Assembly (NCBI GenBank): GCA_030737875.1
Contig: CM060923.1
Span: 492,616,453-492,680,452, forward strand
Source of the DNA: Allium sativum
Taxonomy: Eukaryota > Streptophyta > Magnoliopsida > Asparagales > Amaryllidaceae
Length of the DNA stretch: 64,000 nt
Direction: 5' to 3'
Translations under genes and position numbers: made by a program
In this document: positions 12,036 through 23,470 of the stretch, in pieces
How positions within the stretch are numbered: position 1 is the stretch's first letter
Layout of the letters: every line of letters begins with the position of its first letter
Notes under the pieces: generated by a model
Told to the model about the DNA's origin: nothing
Databases searched by the model: none
The model's input: only the letters and a program-made list of their open reading frames with translations

Positions 12036-12367
12036 CCCAGTTCTGTGCTGACCGAAACCTTCTGAATCTTCTACAGGCCATAACTTCTTCATCCGGACTC
12101 CGATTTTCGAAAAATCGAACTCTATTTCATCTAAAATTTAGAGAGGAACGCAATGGTGATGTCAATTTTTCCTAATTCCCGATTCTTAAATTAATTATCC
12201 TCATTTTACTATCTTTTCCGTTACACACACCGTTATCGAACTAATTTTCCTTTTCTTTCATGTATTAATTAATTCTTCTTATGCATCACCATTATTTACC
12301 TATCATAAGCATATTTTCATATATTTTATTTCATTTCTAATTATACTTAAAAATGCGGGGTGTCACA

Positions 12368-13400
12368 TTCTCCCCTCCTTAAAGGATTTCGTCCCCAAAA
12401 TCTTCAAGTTAAGAAGAATGTGTCCTACCATCCATTCATCCATCTACTCAATCACCAATCACAGACATTCATTGTCCTTAAGAGATTTTGAATGCTGTAT
12501 GAACATATGCAAGAAGTGTTTGTATATGTTCCTTGTCTAATGCAAAGATCAGGCGGTCCACTGATTCAGTTGACCTCCTTAATGCGAATTATGCCAGTGC
12601 CATGAGTCCAACATGTATGCAATTTTCCTACTCGATACATATCATTTCTATATGAGTGCACAACCATTCAGTCATATGCAACATCCATGTGCTGAGTCAA
12701 TCATTTTGCATCCACAAAAATTGAAAATGCTCACACATCCATATGCAGTATGAGAGTGTTTTTGAGCCGATCTAGTGCCTAGTGTGTGTTTATGCATCCA
12801 CGGGAAACCACTAGAAGCCACTTGCATCCACTTGCAACCATCAAACATAACATGTCTCAAACACATGTTTACACCCATGAGTTTCTACCTAAAGTTTGAA
12901 TATTCGATCGATAGGATACAGTCGAATGATGGAAGTGGGTACAGATAAAACAAAAACTTGGTTCCCATTAGGCATGGGTCCTAAGTATCGACCCCGAAGA
13001 CTGAAACCAACATCAAATTGACACCCAGAGGATTACCCTCTTTAGACAATGTCAAAACTGGAAATCTTATCAGAAGTATTCAGATATTTACAGACTACTG
13101 GTACAGATCAGGTTCCCTAATGGCTCTTAGGAAGTTAAGCATGATAAAATCATAACCCATGAAAACTCAGAATGTATGCATCATACTTGACGCCTAACAC
13201 AAATATCCCTCAAACCCCAATCTCAAACAGATGAGTCATAACCCTTATGGGTCCGAGTCTACAGCGGAATTCAGAAATAATACAAGTATTAAAGTGCAGA
13301 GTATCGATTACAAAATCAAAATACCAGAATCAGAAAAAGTCTTAACTCCATAATCAGATAAAGAAATTAAAACTACTATAGAAAATTTCCTATTTCTATC
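12368..13400 (-). mobile_element. Non-coding 3' internal region of element B, with polypurine tract
   Basis: Directly next to the LTR is GGACGAAATCCTTTAAGG plus AGGGGAGAA on the minus strand (polypurine tract at 12368-12384). The stretch up to about 12905 is related to the equivalent 3' region of element E (46185-46745): both have repeated ATGCA/GCAT-rich words and a conserved run into the PPT. From about 12960 to 13330 there are LTR-like words, including CCCCGAAGACTGAAACCAAC and CAGCGGAA. No pol fragment is visible. Confidence 0.7.
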
Positions 13401-14311
13401 CTAGCCACTAGCCTCAAGAGTGTTCGCCTGCACTCCTTGCCCTCGTCTCTTCGGGAAGTCCCTAGTGAAGTGTCCCATCTCTCCACGGTTGAAGCAAGTG
13501 CCTTTCCTTTTTCTGTAATCCTTGTTCAGATGAGTCGAGCTCCCACAAGTAAAGAACTTTTTCCCCTTCTTATCTTCAGACTTCTCATCCTTCTTTTGTG
13601 TTTCCATTTTGGGCCATGCTTTCTTATTCTGTGGTTCTTCCTTCTTTCTCTCTTTCGGGCCCTTGTCTTCGTCGTGCAGAAGTGCCATGTCCACCAATTT
13701 CTCGTAAGTCGCTCCCATGTGTACTGGGTCATGGTTAGGCTGTGCAGTGGCTCGTTCAATCCTTTAACAAAGCGGAGAGCCTTCTTATGCTGAGTGTTGA
13801 CTAAATCCAATCCGAACCTAGCTAGTTGGTTGAACTGGTTGACGTATTCCTTGACCGTCATACTTCATTGCTTAAGAGATAAGAACTTTTCCAGTTGTAA
13901 ACTCCGTTCAGCTTGCGTGAGAAATTTTGTCTCAAACCTTGTTCTGAAATCCATCCATGTCTCAACCGGCCTCTCGGCCTTAGTGACTTCCCACCAGTAG
14001 GAAGCTTCGTCTTTGAGCAGCCATACCGCCAACTGTACCTTCTGCCTATCGTCCACCTCGAAGATAACGAATAGATCCTTAGTTTCTTTTAGCCAGTTCG
14101 TGGCTTGGACGAATGATTCAGTACCCTTGAAATCCTTTCCACCCATGGCCCTAAAATCTCTGCAGATCTTTGAGAAAGAAATTGCACGAGGAGGGGGCGG
14201 AGGAGGAGGGGGATCAATTGCTAGACCTGCGGCGGCGGTCCTAGCCTCAAGATATTGATGAAACCAACCGGGTACATGAACACCCTCTGGTATCTCAGAT
14301 GCTTCAGACAT
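13401..14311 (-). pseudogene. gag: Ty3/gypsy gag of element B (stop, frameshift, decayed zinc knuckles)
   Basis: Gag makes the capsid of the transposition particle. The frame opens at 14311 (MSEASEIPEG), passes a run of prolines and the retrotransposon gag core (AVWLLKDEASYWWEVTKAERP, then WMDFRTRFETKF), and meets a TGA after LSLKQ near 13863. It reopens with MTVKEYVNQFNQLARFG. Near 13718-13724 the frame shifts by one base and continues as GATYEKLVDMALLHDED, a Lys-rich linker, and two knuckle-like motifs (CGSSTHLNKDY and CFNRGEMGHFTRDF) in which expected cysteines are replaced. It stops at 13401 with nothing of protease after it. The stop, frameshift and lost cysteines mean it is not functional. 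The motif style fits the Tekay/Del chromovirus lineage. Confidence 0.88.
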
Positions 14312-14471
14312 GCTGAAACGAAAAAGGAAAGATTCAATACAAAAAGGACTGAAGGAAAGACATATAGCTCTTGGGGATCATGTTCTTTAAAATAAGCTTT
14401 ATTTTTGAAAATACTTCCTTTAAAAACCTTTTTGAAAATAGTTTTCAAAAACTTTTATCTAATCTGGTAAT

Positions 14472-14489
14472 CTTTAGCTCTGATACTAA
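14472..14489 (-). other. Primer-binding site of element B
   Basis: On the minus strand TTAGTATCAGAGCTAAAG follows the 5' LTR end by one base. It matches the initiator tRNA-Met type TGGTATCAGAGC with one G-to-A change at the third position. Confidence 0.75.
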
Positions 14490-14490
14490 G

Positions 14491-17400
14491 TGTAACACCC
14501 CACCTCCGTTAAGGTCACTCACAAAGGGAATGCCTTAACTTTGGTGGAGCATTTTAGTAAACAGAACAGAAACTTACTAGACATATAAAATAGTACTTGA
14601 AAAATTTATAACTTTATTTCAACAGAAACCGAAATAAAATTGGTTACATCCTTTCAAATCACATTATCAGAATTCAAGTACAAAATATCAGACTTGTACA
14701 AAAGCCTTCAAATGCATAGTTTAAAATCATAATCCCCATAGAACGGAAGCTATACAGAGCCAAGCCATACTTTAAGCACTTCAAGCAGAAGAAATCTGGA
14801 TCAAGCTAAAGTATTCCCTCCTTGGATAACCTGGGGGGAAACGGAAGAAAGGAGGTGAAACAACAAGGGTCAGACAAGAAGTCTGGCAAGTCCAGTGATT
14901 TTCAGTTATGAACAGATAATAATAACATGACATGAAAATAAAACTAGATGAAAGATAACTGTAACAGGTGTAATAGATATAACAGAAGAATAGAATGATA
15001 TAAGCTATTGTTTACACTTCTCTGCACTAATACTAGTATAACAGAATTAGGTGTCACCCTAATGTCTAAACTGAAACAGAAACGGGTACAGAATAATTTA
15101 ACAGAAACAGAATGCTAATAATGGGCCTTTACTACCCGATCAGAAACAGACAGAAGCAGAAACAGATTAATCCCTACGGAAACAGAATGTAGAATTAGGT
15201 GTACACAAGTAATGGGCCTTTACCACCCGAACAGACGGTACCACGCAGAAACAGACAGGTATTACCACCCAACAGAAACAGACGGTACCAACAGAAACAG
15301 ACAAAACTAAGTGTACCATAAAACCCTACCCCAAGCGATCGGCTCCCTAATACATAAATATCCTGTGTCGGCCCCATAGTAGGGTGTATCACTCCCTAAA
15401 GTGACAATCAATTAGCACGGACCTATTTACAGATGTCACGGCGTCTTACATCCTCAGAGGCAGACCGGGATCCATGCACGCACATGACTCGGTTGGAACG
15501 CACCATCAACACCCCTCTCCATTATCAGAATGAACCGCTTATAATTAGTTTAGTAAGCATGCCCGGACCCTACTTACTGTTGGGTCAAAGTTTTGATACC
15601 AGAAAGGGTTACTGAATAAAATGGGTCCCAAACAACAGATGACACAAGTAATTCCCCTCCTAACCATGTGTCCCCAGACTAACAGATTTCAGCTTAACTT
15701 GTCTACAAGTTTCAGACATACAAAATTTAGATTAACTAGTTCACAGATCAGACAATCAAGTTAACAGGTTTCCAGACTAACGGATCAGATGTTCGGATTA
15801 ATAGGCTTACAGATTAACTTGTTACAGATTAACAGACTTACAGTTTAACTGGTTACAGATTATCTAACTTTGTATTAGGCCTACGGATTCACGAAACGGG
15901 TTTATCAGATTCATTGGTCCAATTGGTTTAACCTTACCCAACACGTTTTAGACATCATAATTATCTCATATTTTCATTAATTAAATATTAATGCCCAAAC
16001 CTCTCACATTAGACTGACAGTTTTCGGCTACTGGTTAGGCCAGTTGGTTCCGGGCAGGTTTCTGTCGCAAACTGAGTCTAACCTCGGGTTTCAAGCACGT
16101 TATGACTAACTTCTCACATTAGAACCTATTGTTTGCGACCACTGGAATATGCCGGGCGGTTCCGGACAGAATTACGCAGCAAACTCATTCTAACCTCGAG
16201 TTAGCCATGTTTATCTTTGCGGCCAATTAATTTACCATTTATACCCATGCCTAATATACATGTCAATTATTCATAACTATAGCCAAAACAGATTATGTCA
16301 ATAGCGGACTAATTATATCAACTCAACAGATATTGCAGATAACAGATTTTTCAGATTAGGCGACCTAACGGATTTACCAGATTAAGCAAACTAGCAGATC
16401 TATCATTTTCAATAGACTTAGCAGATGACAGATTTGACAGATGAACAAATCTAGCAGACTAAGCAGTAGAGCAGAACTAGCAGATTAAGCAATATAACAG
16501 AACTAGCAGATTAGGCAAAAATAACAGATTTAATCATTACTTAAAGTTTCACAAACATATCTTGCCTAATTTTAAATTTGGCCTAAGCATGCCTAAATAA
16601 TTGTCATGATTCACACTATGATCATATACCAAATATAACCATCGATTACTATGCATGTCATATATCCCAAAGATCCCTTACTTAGGTGTTTATTTACATT
16701 TAATAGATGTCCTACCTTAATGTAAATCTTTATACCTAAGCCATATTTTCTTTGTCTCAAGTCATATGTTAACAGACCATGGTTCCTCTTCTTCCAATTC
16801 ACAGAATATGCATAGATCTAAAACTAGTTTACGACCTATGTCCTTTTTCTTAAATCAGTCGCAGATTAACCATGTCCAAATATTCCACATTCATTATTTG
16901 TCCCAAACATTTTAGCATTCGTGCGTTATTATCTTAGGAGATTGGCGCAGGCTCGTAGTAGCCTGGTTATAGAACAGAAAGAAGAAGAGATACAGAATAA
17001 AATAGATTAGAACAGAACATACACAGTCTCAAATTCAGATTTACAATCATGTCACAATTATGATTAAAGTTTATATCGGAAAATAACTGCACTTGCCTTG
17101 GTTGGATTAAAGAAAGAACTTTAATTGTTGTAGAATCGTTGCAGAAGCTTTAATCTCTAATTTGAATTGAGTTGCTTAGGTTGATGTTGATTAGCTTATA
17201 GTTTTGATTCCAACAGAGTAGCGACCCCATTTTTATTTTTATTTAGAACAGAGGTAGAGAAGAAGAAGAATAGAATTGTGTGTAGAGAAGGCTAGGTTTT
17301 AGGTTGTTTTTATAGGTGTAGCAATCCATTTCAGCCATCAGATTAACCCTAAAACCAATCTGGACCATCAAAAATCGTCCCTGTGCTTTAAAAACGTGTT

Positions 17401-17854
17401 ATGGACAGAAACAGGCCGACCAAGTCGACCTGTAGGGGGGAGGTCGACACTATAGTCGACCCCCATGGGGCAGGTCGACTCCCAGGTCGACCCCCTGGTG
17501 GACCTGGCCCCCAGGTCGACTTGCCAGTTCTGTGCTGACCGAAACCTTCTGAATCTTCTACAGCCCATAACTTCTACATCCGGACTTCGATTTTCGAAAA
17601 CTCGGACTCTATTTCATGTAAAATTTCAAGAGGAACGCAGTGGTGATGTCCATTTTATCTAATTCCTGATTATTAAGTTAATTACCCTCATTTTACTATC
17701 TTTTCCGTTACACACACCGTTATCGAACTAATTTTCCTTCTCTTTCATGTATTAATTAATTCTTCTTATGCATCACCATTATTTACCTATCATAAGCATA
17801 TATTCATATATTTTATTTCATTTTTAATTATACTTAAAAATGAGGGGTGTTACA
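14491..17854 (-). mobile_element. 5' LTR of element B
   Basis: A 3364-base repeat aligned with 8949-12367, differing by scattered substitutions and a few small indels. It contains the same modules: stem-loop pair at 16000-16200 (the first unit has lost pairing where TTTGCG became TTTTCG), AGCAGATTA array at about 16270-16540, TATA box at 17307-17314, and GTCGAC cluster at 17421-17520. This is the copy that would drive transcription of the element. Confidence 0.9.
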
Positions 17855-18013
17855 AGATCTATAACCCGTTTCAATAATATCCCACACATCATAGTCGACT
17901 GAACTCAAATAAATTTTCATCCTAGCTTTCCAATATGCATAATCAGTTCCATTAAACATCGGTGGCCTAGCTATGGACTGACCCTCAGAAAACGTGTTAT
18001 TAGACAGATTCAT
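17855..18013 (-). pseudogene. gag: SIRE-type gag, N-terminal part
   Basis: Start codon at 18013, about 30 bases inside the PBS. The first 50 or so residues contain ARPPMFNGTDYAYWKARMK and VDYDVWDIIETG, the DUF4219-type N-terminus of plant copia gag. The frame is cut at 17855 by element B and resumes at 8948 in the same frame. The first base after the LTR of B belongs to the target duplication AGATC (17855-17859). Confidence 0.85.
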
Positions 18014-18042
18014 GACCCTAGAGTTAAAATAAAATGAAAAAA

Positions 18043-18059
18043 TACCTGCTTTGATACCA
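18043..18059 (-). other. Primer-binding site of SIRE element
   Basis: On the minus strand TGGTATCAAAGCAGGTA begins two bases after the 5' LTR. It is the initiator tRNA-Met type site common in plant copia elements. Confidence 0.85.
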
Positions 18060-18061
18060 CT

Positions 18062-21000
18062 TGTAGGATGTAAATTAACCCTAGAGGGGGGTGAATAGAT
18101 TTTTATCGTAGATTTTCACAGAATAATTAAATAATCACATCACAAATTAAAAACAGAATTAATGCAGAAAATAAATAACACACAGATATACCCAGATTCG
18201 GCGAAAACCTGCCTACTGCTGCATTCCCCAAGGTTTCTACTAGGAGTTAAAACAATCTCTACGCTTACAATCCCCTATAAACTCGCGACACTCGCTCTCA
18301 ACTGTTCTTAACCCTACGCTCAAAACCCTGCACTGGTTTTTATCCCCAAAACCATATTTCCTCGATTTACAGACCAGTAATTCATCACTCTAGTTTTAGA
18401 GACAAACTAGAAAACTCTGATTTGATTTCAACTTGAATCTAAAGACAAATATTTTTTTTAAAAAAAAATTCAAAACACTTAGGAGTTAAAATAAATGGGT
18501 CATCCTCCTTTTAAAACAAAGTTTGGCCGGCCTCTTTATACTTGCTTCACCACTTTACTTTTGGCCCGATCTCTTTGGCTCTGAAATGAAAATGGCGGCT
18601 GCGATAATGTTTAGGGTTTTCTTTCCTCCTTGAAATTGAAGATTAAAGTGATGATTGACTTTAGGGTTTTGATTCTCTTTCAATCTGAAGGCCGCCGCTC
18701 TGTCGTGTGATGATCTCGAGTTATTCAGAGTCTATCCTCTTCGATTTGATATTGAATTCTGGATCCAAGCTTTCTCCTTTCCTGGTATGAATTTTAATTT
18801 GAGATTCAGTTTTAATTTGTGTTAGAACTTGAATGGATTGCCTGTGATGAATCGTTGGTTATTTATAGGATTAAAATTCTAAATATATGCTCTGATTTCG
18901 TGTTAGACTCGGTTTGATCTTTGAGTAATTTTTGGGCTTTTGCAAACGGCTTTTAATTATTCTTGAACTACTGGAAATTTCTTCGATTTGAATATTGTTA
19001 TGAATACTTCCACTATTCTGGAGTTACTTGCGTGTGAAAACCCTGAACTTTGAAATGGTCTCTTCGAATCAAAAATCCCGTATAACTTTAATAAATTTAC
19101 TGGAACTTTGATGATTTCAAACTAAATATTCTGCTACCTTAACAACTGGTATAAACAAATGCTTTTGCTTGTCATTGAATCGGATTTAATACTTGATTGA
19201 TCTTGCCATAAACTTGAACAGATTTAGTACTCTGATTTTTGAACTGGTACTTCATTTATTCTTCACCTTCCTGCTTGAGTACACTCCACTTAGAACTGAT
19301 GCTAAGTTCTGGCTTTGAACAACTTTAACTGATGCTACAATTGAAATTTGTTTTCCTTTGTATATACGATCACTGTTGTTTCTGTAAAAAACCGATATGA
19401 ATAGATTTTTATTAAACGGTTGGCACAAATCCTTCACTTGAACTTGCTATTGCATTCTCGACTTTGAACTATTGTGATGAGAACAGATACTATCCTCAAA
19501 TTAGAACAGAAGCTACATGAACTTGTGAATGGATACTAAACATTTGATTTATCTCGACCATGAACTGATAATGTTTCCATTTCCAAACATTGTATTTCGA
19601 TATCCTTCATTATGTATATCTGCGGATATGAACTATCCTTGCTGTTATATGATCTTCTACCTGAAATTTAGAACTGTCTTACTATCACATTGTTGTATGC
19701 ACTCTTGTACATGTTGTAGTACCATTTTAACATGCTCGGTTTTCTCTTCTTTGTGTTGAGTTGCTGATGTTTTGTCATCTACCTCGATATTTAGCTTGCC
19801 CCACTGTATTTGTTCAACCCATTTTTGTGATACTACTCTTGCTCATTTTCAATATACTTGTCATGTTCTTTGTGTACTTTCTCAAGACTTGATAGCATTT
19901 AAGTCACTTGCTTTGTATTCAGTCCCATATGTCCTCATTATGTTGCTGCTTCATGAAATTTTCCGAACTATGCCTTCATATATTACATGAACCTGACCAC
20001 TTTAACTTGTGTAGTCCATTGGTACTAGTAGTTGATCATTTTGCTTGAGACTGTGCTTGCACCGTTGTACATGCTTTCATTACCATGTCACTTGTATTTG
20101 CACTACTGCTTGTGGAAACTTTTTGCATGATGTTCCATACCCATCTTGCATGGATGCTTGTTTGCTGCACCAGATTTGCTTATTGTCTTGAGTGAGTTGA
20201 TCCCATGTATAATCTATATTCCTGCTATGCTTAGCTCCATGTTCCATTGCTCATTTGCTTGATATTGAACTTTTAGCTGGTTCTCTTAACTGTTGATGTT
20301 GTAGCCTTATATAAAATAAATGACATGCCATGCTTATCCATACTTCTAGCTGCTGATTCATGTATGAACATGACTACTTGTATGCATTTAAGTTGGCTAG
20401 AACTTGTGCTCGACCACTTGCATCTTGGCCTTGTCACCCTGTATGCTTGATGTATTGATCCATGCTGCTTTGTTTTGAGTGATATGCCGCTGTACTTGCT
20501 GCATTAATATATTGTTCAACCACTTTACTTTTGTACATCATGCACCATTTTGCTTTGACTAAAACTTCCCTGAACATATTTTACACTTTGACATATTTAA
20601 GTTTGTAGTTGAACCATTTCTTTGACCATTTTGGCTTGATTATGAACTGTGCACTGAGTCGAGACGGTCCTTGTGGCTACTCCTCAGTTGCACACTGGAC
20701 TGGCGAGACAGTGCACACGTGTATACACATGTGTACATGCAGCCATCCAGACGAGTTTTTCTGTCCCTGCATATCAGATCACGTCTAGAAAAATGATGAG
20801 AAACACACCGTAATTCTAAGGCAAATAAAATTTTTAAAAATAAATTTTATTTGTTTGTATTGAATTTTATTTTTTTTGCATTCTACTGTGTGTGTTTTTC
20901 TATTTGTGACAGGTTTGCATATGGTAACTGGACTGGTTAAAGAGTTGTGAAGACAAAAGATTAAGATTGATGTAGTGATGAGTCAGTTTATAAAAGTGAT

Positions 21001-21462
21001 TGTGTAAGCGAGGAATTTCTGTATATGAGAGTGTTTGTAGACGTGATTAAAAATTGTACTGTCATTTGTAATAAAAAGATGTGATTGAAATGAAATATTT
21101 TTTTTGGTTCAATTCAATCTGTTTATTTTGCTTGAATATTTTAATAGTACAATTTCTGTGATGTGTTAAATGTGTTATGTCAGAAATATTCAAAAAATAT
21201 TTGAATTGTAAATAGTGGAGTTATAAATAGTTGTACTATTTGAAAGATTGAAATATAATATTTAATTTAAATAAAATACTGTATGAATATATGAATGTCT
21301 GTATAGTCGTATTCTTTTTAAATATAAATATTATATTCCTGTCTGTGATGTATATATAGAACAGTACAGTAACAAACACATTTAAAATAATATTTATTTA
21401 TTTGGTTGTTATCATCAAACAAAAATCATATAGTTGTGTGTACAACTACGTCATATACAACA
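18062..21462 (-). mobile_element. 5' LTR of SIRE element
   Basis: A 3401-base repeat with TGTAGGAT at its left edge and TACAACA at its right edge on the plus strand, flanked on the right by the GAATT duplication. It aligns throughout with 2058-5449. The region 19000-20700 has the same degenerate ACTTGAAC/TGCTTG word texture. Apparent reading frames at 19529-19990 are low-complexity. Confidence 0.9.
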
Positions 21463-21467
21463 GAATT
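21463..21467. repeat. Target-site duplication of SIRE element (right copy, GAATT)
   Basis: It is identical to 2053-2057. Confidence 0.9.
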
Positions 21468-22929
21468 GTCCCCATATAGTAAATGTATATTTGATTGCTT
21501 GTGTGTGCGTTGTAGAATGGCTTTATTATATATAAATACTGACACATAGACATGAGGTTAGTTGCCATTTATGGTAGAATCCTGCCTGGAACCGACCTGC
21601 AAATCCAGCAACCACAAGTAGGCCCAACTAATGTGAGATGTCTAGGTGCCATGGGCCATTCAAAAACTTAGTACACTAGACACGAGGTTAAACCAACTTG
21701 TAGTAGAAGTCTGCCCAAAACCGACGGCATATATAGCATCTTTAGTATACAGTTTAATGTGAAAGGTCTTGTGTGTATATATATAACTATATATATAAGT
21801 CTATTGCATGTGAAAATAGGTTGGTTTACTACACCTTGTGAAGGTCTTAAGTTCCTGATTTTCTTTTTATCTAATTTGGGTCTTAAGTGGTTAGGACTAG
21901 ATCCCTCCGAAGGTTTACTCCTTGGACAGGAACCGAATTCATGGGACCCATCCTTATAGGTTTAAAGTAGGTCTTTGGGTCCTCCTTCTCTAAAAGTGGT
22001 TAGGCATGAAAGATAATGGAGTAGGGTAGTTCACGGGGATACACACTTCCTCTAGAAGATTGTAACGGCTCAACTAGGGATAAACTTGGTAAATAAAGGA
22101 TATGTGGCGATTGCACACTAACCAATTGTCTAAAGGAAGTTTTAAGTGACATAGGTCTCCTATCGTATAATTAGTTAAGTAGTAACTTCGCAATACTACT
22201 TCTCATGTTACAAGTGAGACTATTGATCTAAGAACGTTAACTTATTAGGACGCGGCCTTAAGTGGCTAGGTGTCCGCCTTAGAGTTATAATAGATCATAA
22301 AATTCCACATTTAAAAGGGCCATAAGTGATCAAGAATGCCAACTTTGTTGGATCTTTACCTTAAAAACGCTAATGGGCGATTGACTAGGATATCCACCTC
22401 ATTGGTTAGATATTTTGTGTTAGTGTAAATCTTGTGTGCTACGTATACATGCCTTGACAAATGTAATCTGCTACAAATATAGGGTATGGGCATTAAGTGA
22501 CACCATATTTCAGTCACACAGAACTTTATGTTCTGACCCGTCTCCTTAACATATCCAACAGATCAGTAGATGAGGTAAAAGCCATGGACGAAGTCATGAT
22601 TGAAGTTAATGAAGAAGACGAAGTTGTTATGCTATTATTAGTAGTTATTGCTTTACTTCTTTTGGAATCTTATGAGAATGAACTATTTGATGTACCCGTT
22701 GAAGAGATGTAACTATGACTGTTGTATTTTTGGGATTTTAATAAATGGTACATCTTACTTGATTAATATATTTTCTCTTTCCGCTGTGTGAGAATTCCAT
22801 TCGAAGTATATGTTATTACTACCTGTGCAAACGTAATCCTATAGGAACCAATGACTCATTTGCAATGGCTCTGAGTTTCGATAGGCCTTCTCTGGGTCGA
22901 ATTTTAGGCCCATTCCGGATGGGTTGTTA
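21468..22929 (+). mobile_element. LTR A, second part
   Basis: This continues LTR A after the SIRE insertion. Support comes from the module order shared with LTR E: two stem-loop units (21547-21644 and 21677-21770), runs with TTAAGTGG/GGGTCC-type words, then an AATAAA (22739-22744) followed by CTTTCCGCTGTG (about 22777). The right end is uncertain: I expected GGGTGCTACA and see only GGATGGGTTGTTATA near 22915-22929. The frame at 22497-22712 lies in this LTR and is not taken as a gene. Confidence 0.6.
21547..21770 (+). repeat. Tandem pair of stem-loops in LTR A
   Basis: Unit 1 (21547-21644): outer arms TAGACAT/ATGTCTA, then TTAGTTG/CAACTAA, with a CTGCCTGGAACCGACC inner part. Unit 2 (21677-21770): TTAAAC/GTTTAA with a decayed inner part. 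The boundary words (ACATGAGG / ACACGAGG on the left, ATGTGAGA / ATGTGAAA on the right) match the units in LTR E. Confidence 0.7.
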
Positions 22930-22930
22930 T

Positions 22931-23470
22931 ATACCTCGCTATCCACCATCCAATCAACATCCATGAAAGTAAATGCCTGGACTCCATAACATGACATCGC
23001 TCCTTTCTAGAAACCAACGTATGTCCATTCATCTGCTATCCTTCATCCGGTTTTTGGTTCATACCGGTGTGTGAAGCTCGCGAATTAACGCTACACAAAG
23101 TTGTGCTATATTAAAGTTGTGCTTTGATCATCTTCCATAAGACTCTGCTTTTCAACAAAAGTCTTGAGCATTGCATCTTAGTATCCCACATTGTCAATCC
23201 ATACCATACCATTAATTTCTATCGTAATATAACCTCTAAGCTCGTACGTCTCAGAGAAGGGTGTTAAGCAAGAGAATAAATTCTCCACCAACAAACAAAT
23301 ATATATTTAGCAGAGATCAACGAATACAATGCGAAGTACAATGTCAGACATACAATCCATTTACAAGTCCGTTCTAGGTCTGAACAAAACCGGAGGCACC
23401 TTAATCCTCGTCCCATATGTCCAATACAGGAGAAAGGCCTTCGCATATCCAGTCGATCTACAAGTATGTG
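22931..23470 (-). mobile_element. Diverged LTR fragment related to LTR D
   Basis: It shares long stretches with 35690-36180 in the same orientation: CGGTTTTTG, ACTCTGCTTTTCAACA, a TAACCTCTAAGCTCG run, AGAGAATAAATTCTCC, and CCATTTACAAGT next to CCGGAGGCAC. By eye the match is about 80%, so this is an older or separate family. The ends are approximate, and homology fades at about 23470. Confidence 0.6.

Larger units (their letters stand above)
8949..12367 (-). mobile_element. 3' LTR of element B
   Basis: A 3419-base repeat matching 14491-17854. Read on the minus strand, the order is: U3 with eight GTCGAC palindromes (11921-12035), a TATA box (11806-11813), a long transcribed part with an AGCAGATTA-word array (10735-10990), two tandem stem-loops (10459-10658), a CACTTTAGGGAGTGAT block (about 9780-9870), and a TTTCTACTGAAATAAAG word near 9080 that resembles a poly(A) site. 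Reading frames inside it are incidental. Confidence 0.9.
8949..17854 (-). mobile_element. Ty3/gypsy element B (Tekay/Del-like), gag only
   Basis: An 8.9-kb element on the minus strand: 5' LTR 14491-17854, PBS next to it, gag 14311-13401, polypurine tract 12368-12384, 3' LTR 8949-12367. Ends are TGTAACACCCC and GGGGTGTYACA on the plus strand. The internal region is only 2.1 kb and holds a damaged gypsy gag with no protease or polymerase. This is the layout described for terminal-repeat retrotransposons with a gag domain (TR-GAG). It was inserted into the SIRE gag. Confidence 0.9.
2058..21462 (-). mobile_element. SIRE/Maximus-type Ty1/copia element, gag only, carrying a nested gypsy element
   Basis: A complete element on the minus strand: 5' LTR 18062-21462, PBS 18043-18059, gag starting at 18013, 3' polypurine tract 5450-5464, 3' LTR 2058-5449, and a GAATT target duplication. 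The gag is interrupted by element B at 8949-17854. Without B the element is about 10.5 kb. The gag N-terminus (with RPPMFNGTDYAYWK), a CCHC knuckle and a C-terminal part with KQIWVPKG are typical of plant SIRE/Maximus copia elements. No protease, integrase, RT or RNase H is present between gag and the PPT, so it cannot move by itself. It was inserted into LTR A. Confidence 0.9.

Noticed and set aside
22497..22712. Acidic 71-codon frame that looks protein-like
   Set aside because: It lies in the 3' part of LTR A, where the related LTR E has non-coding sequence with the same flanks. No homologous protein is recognised.
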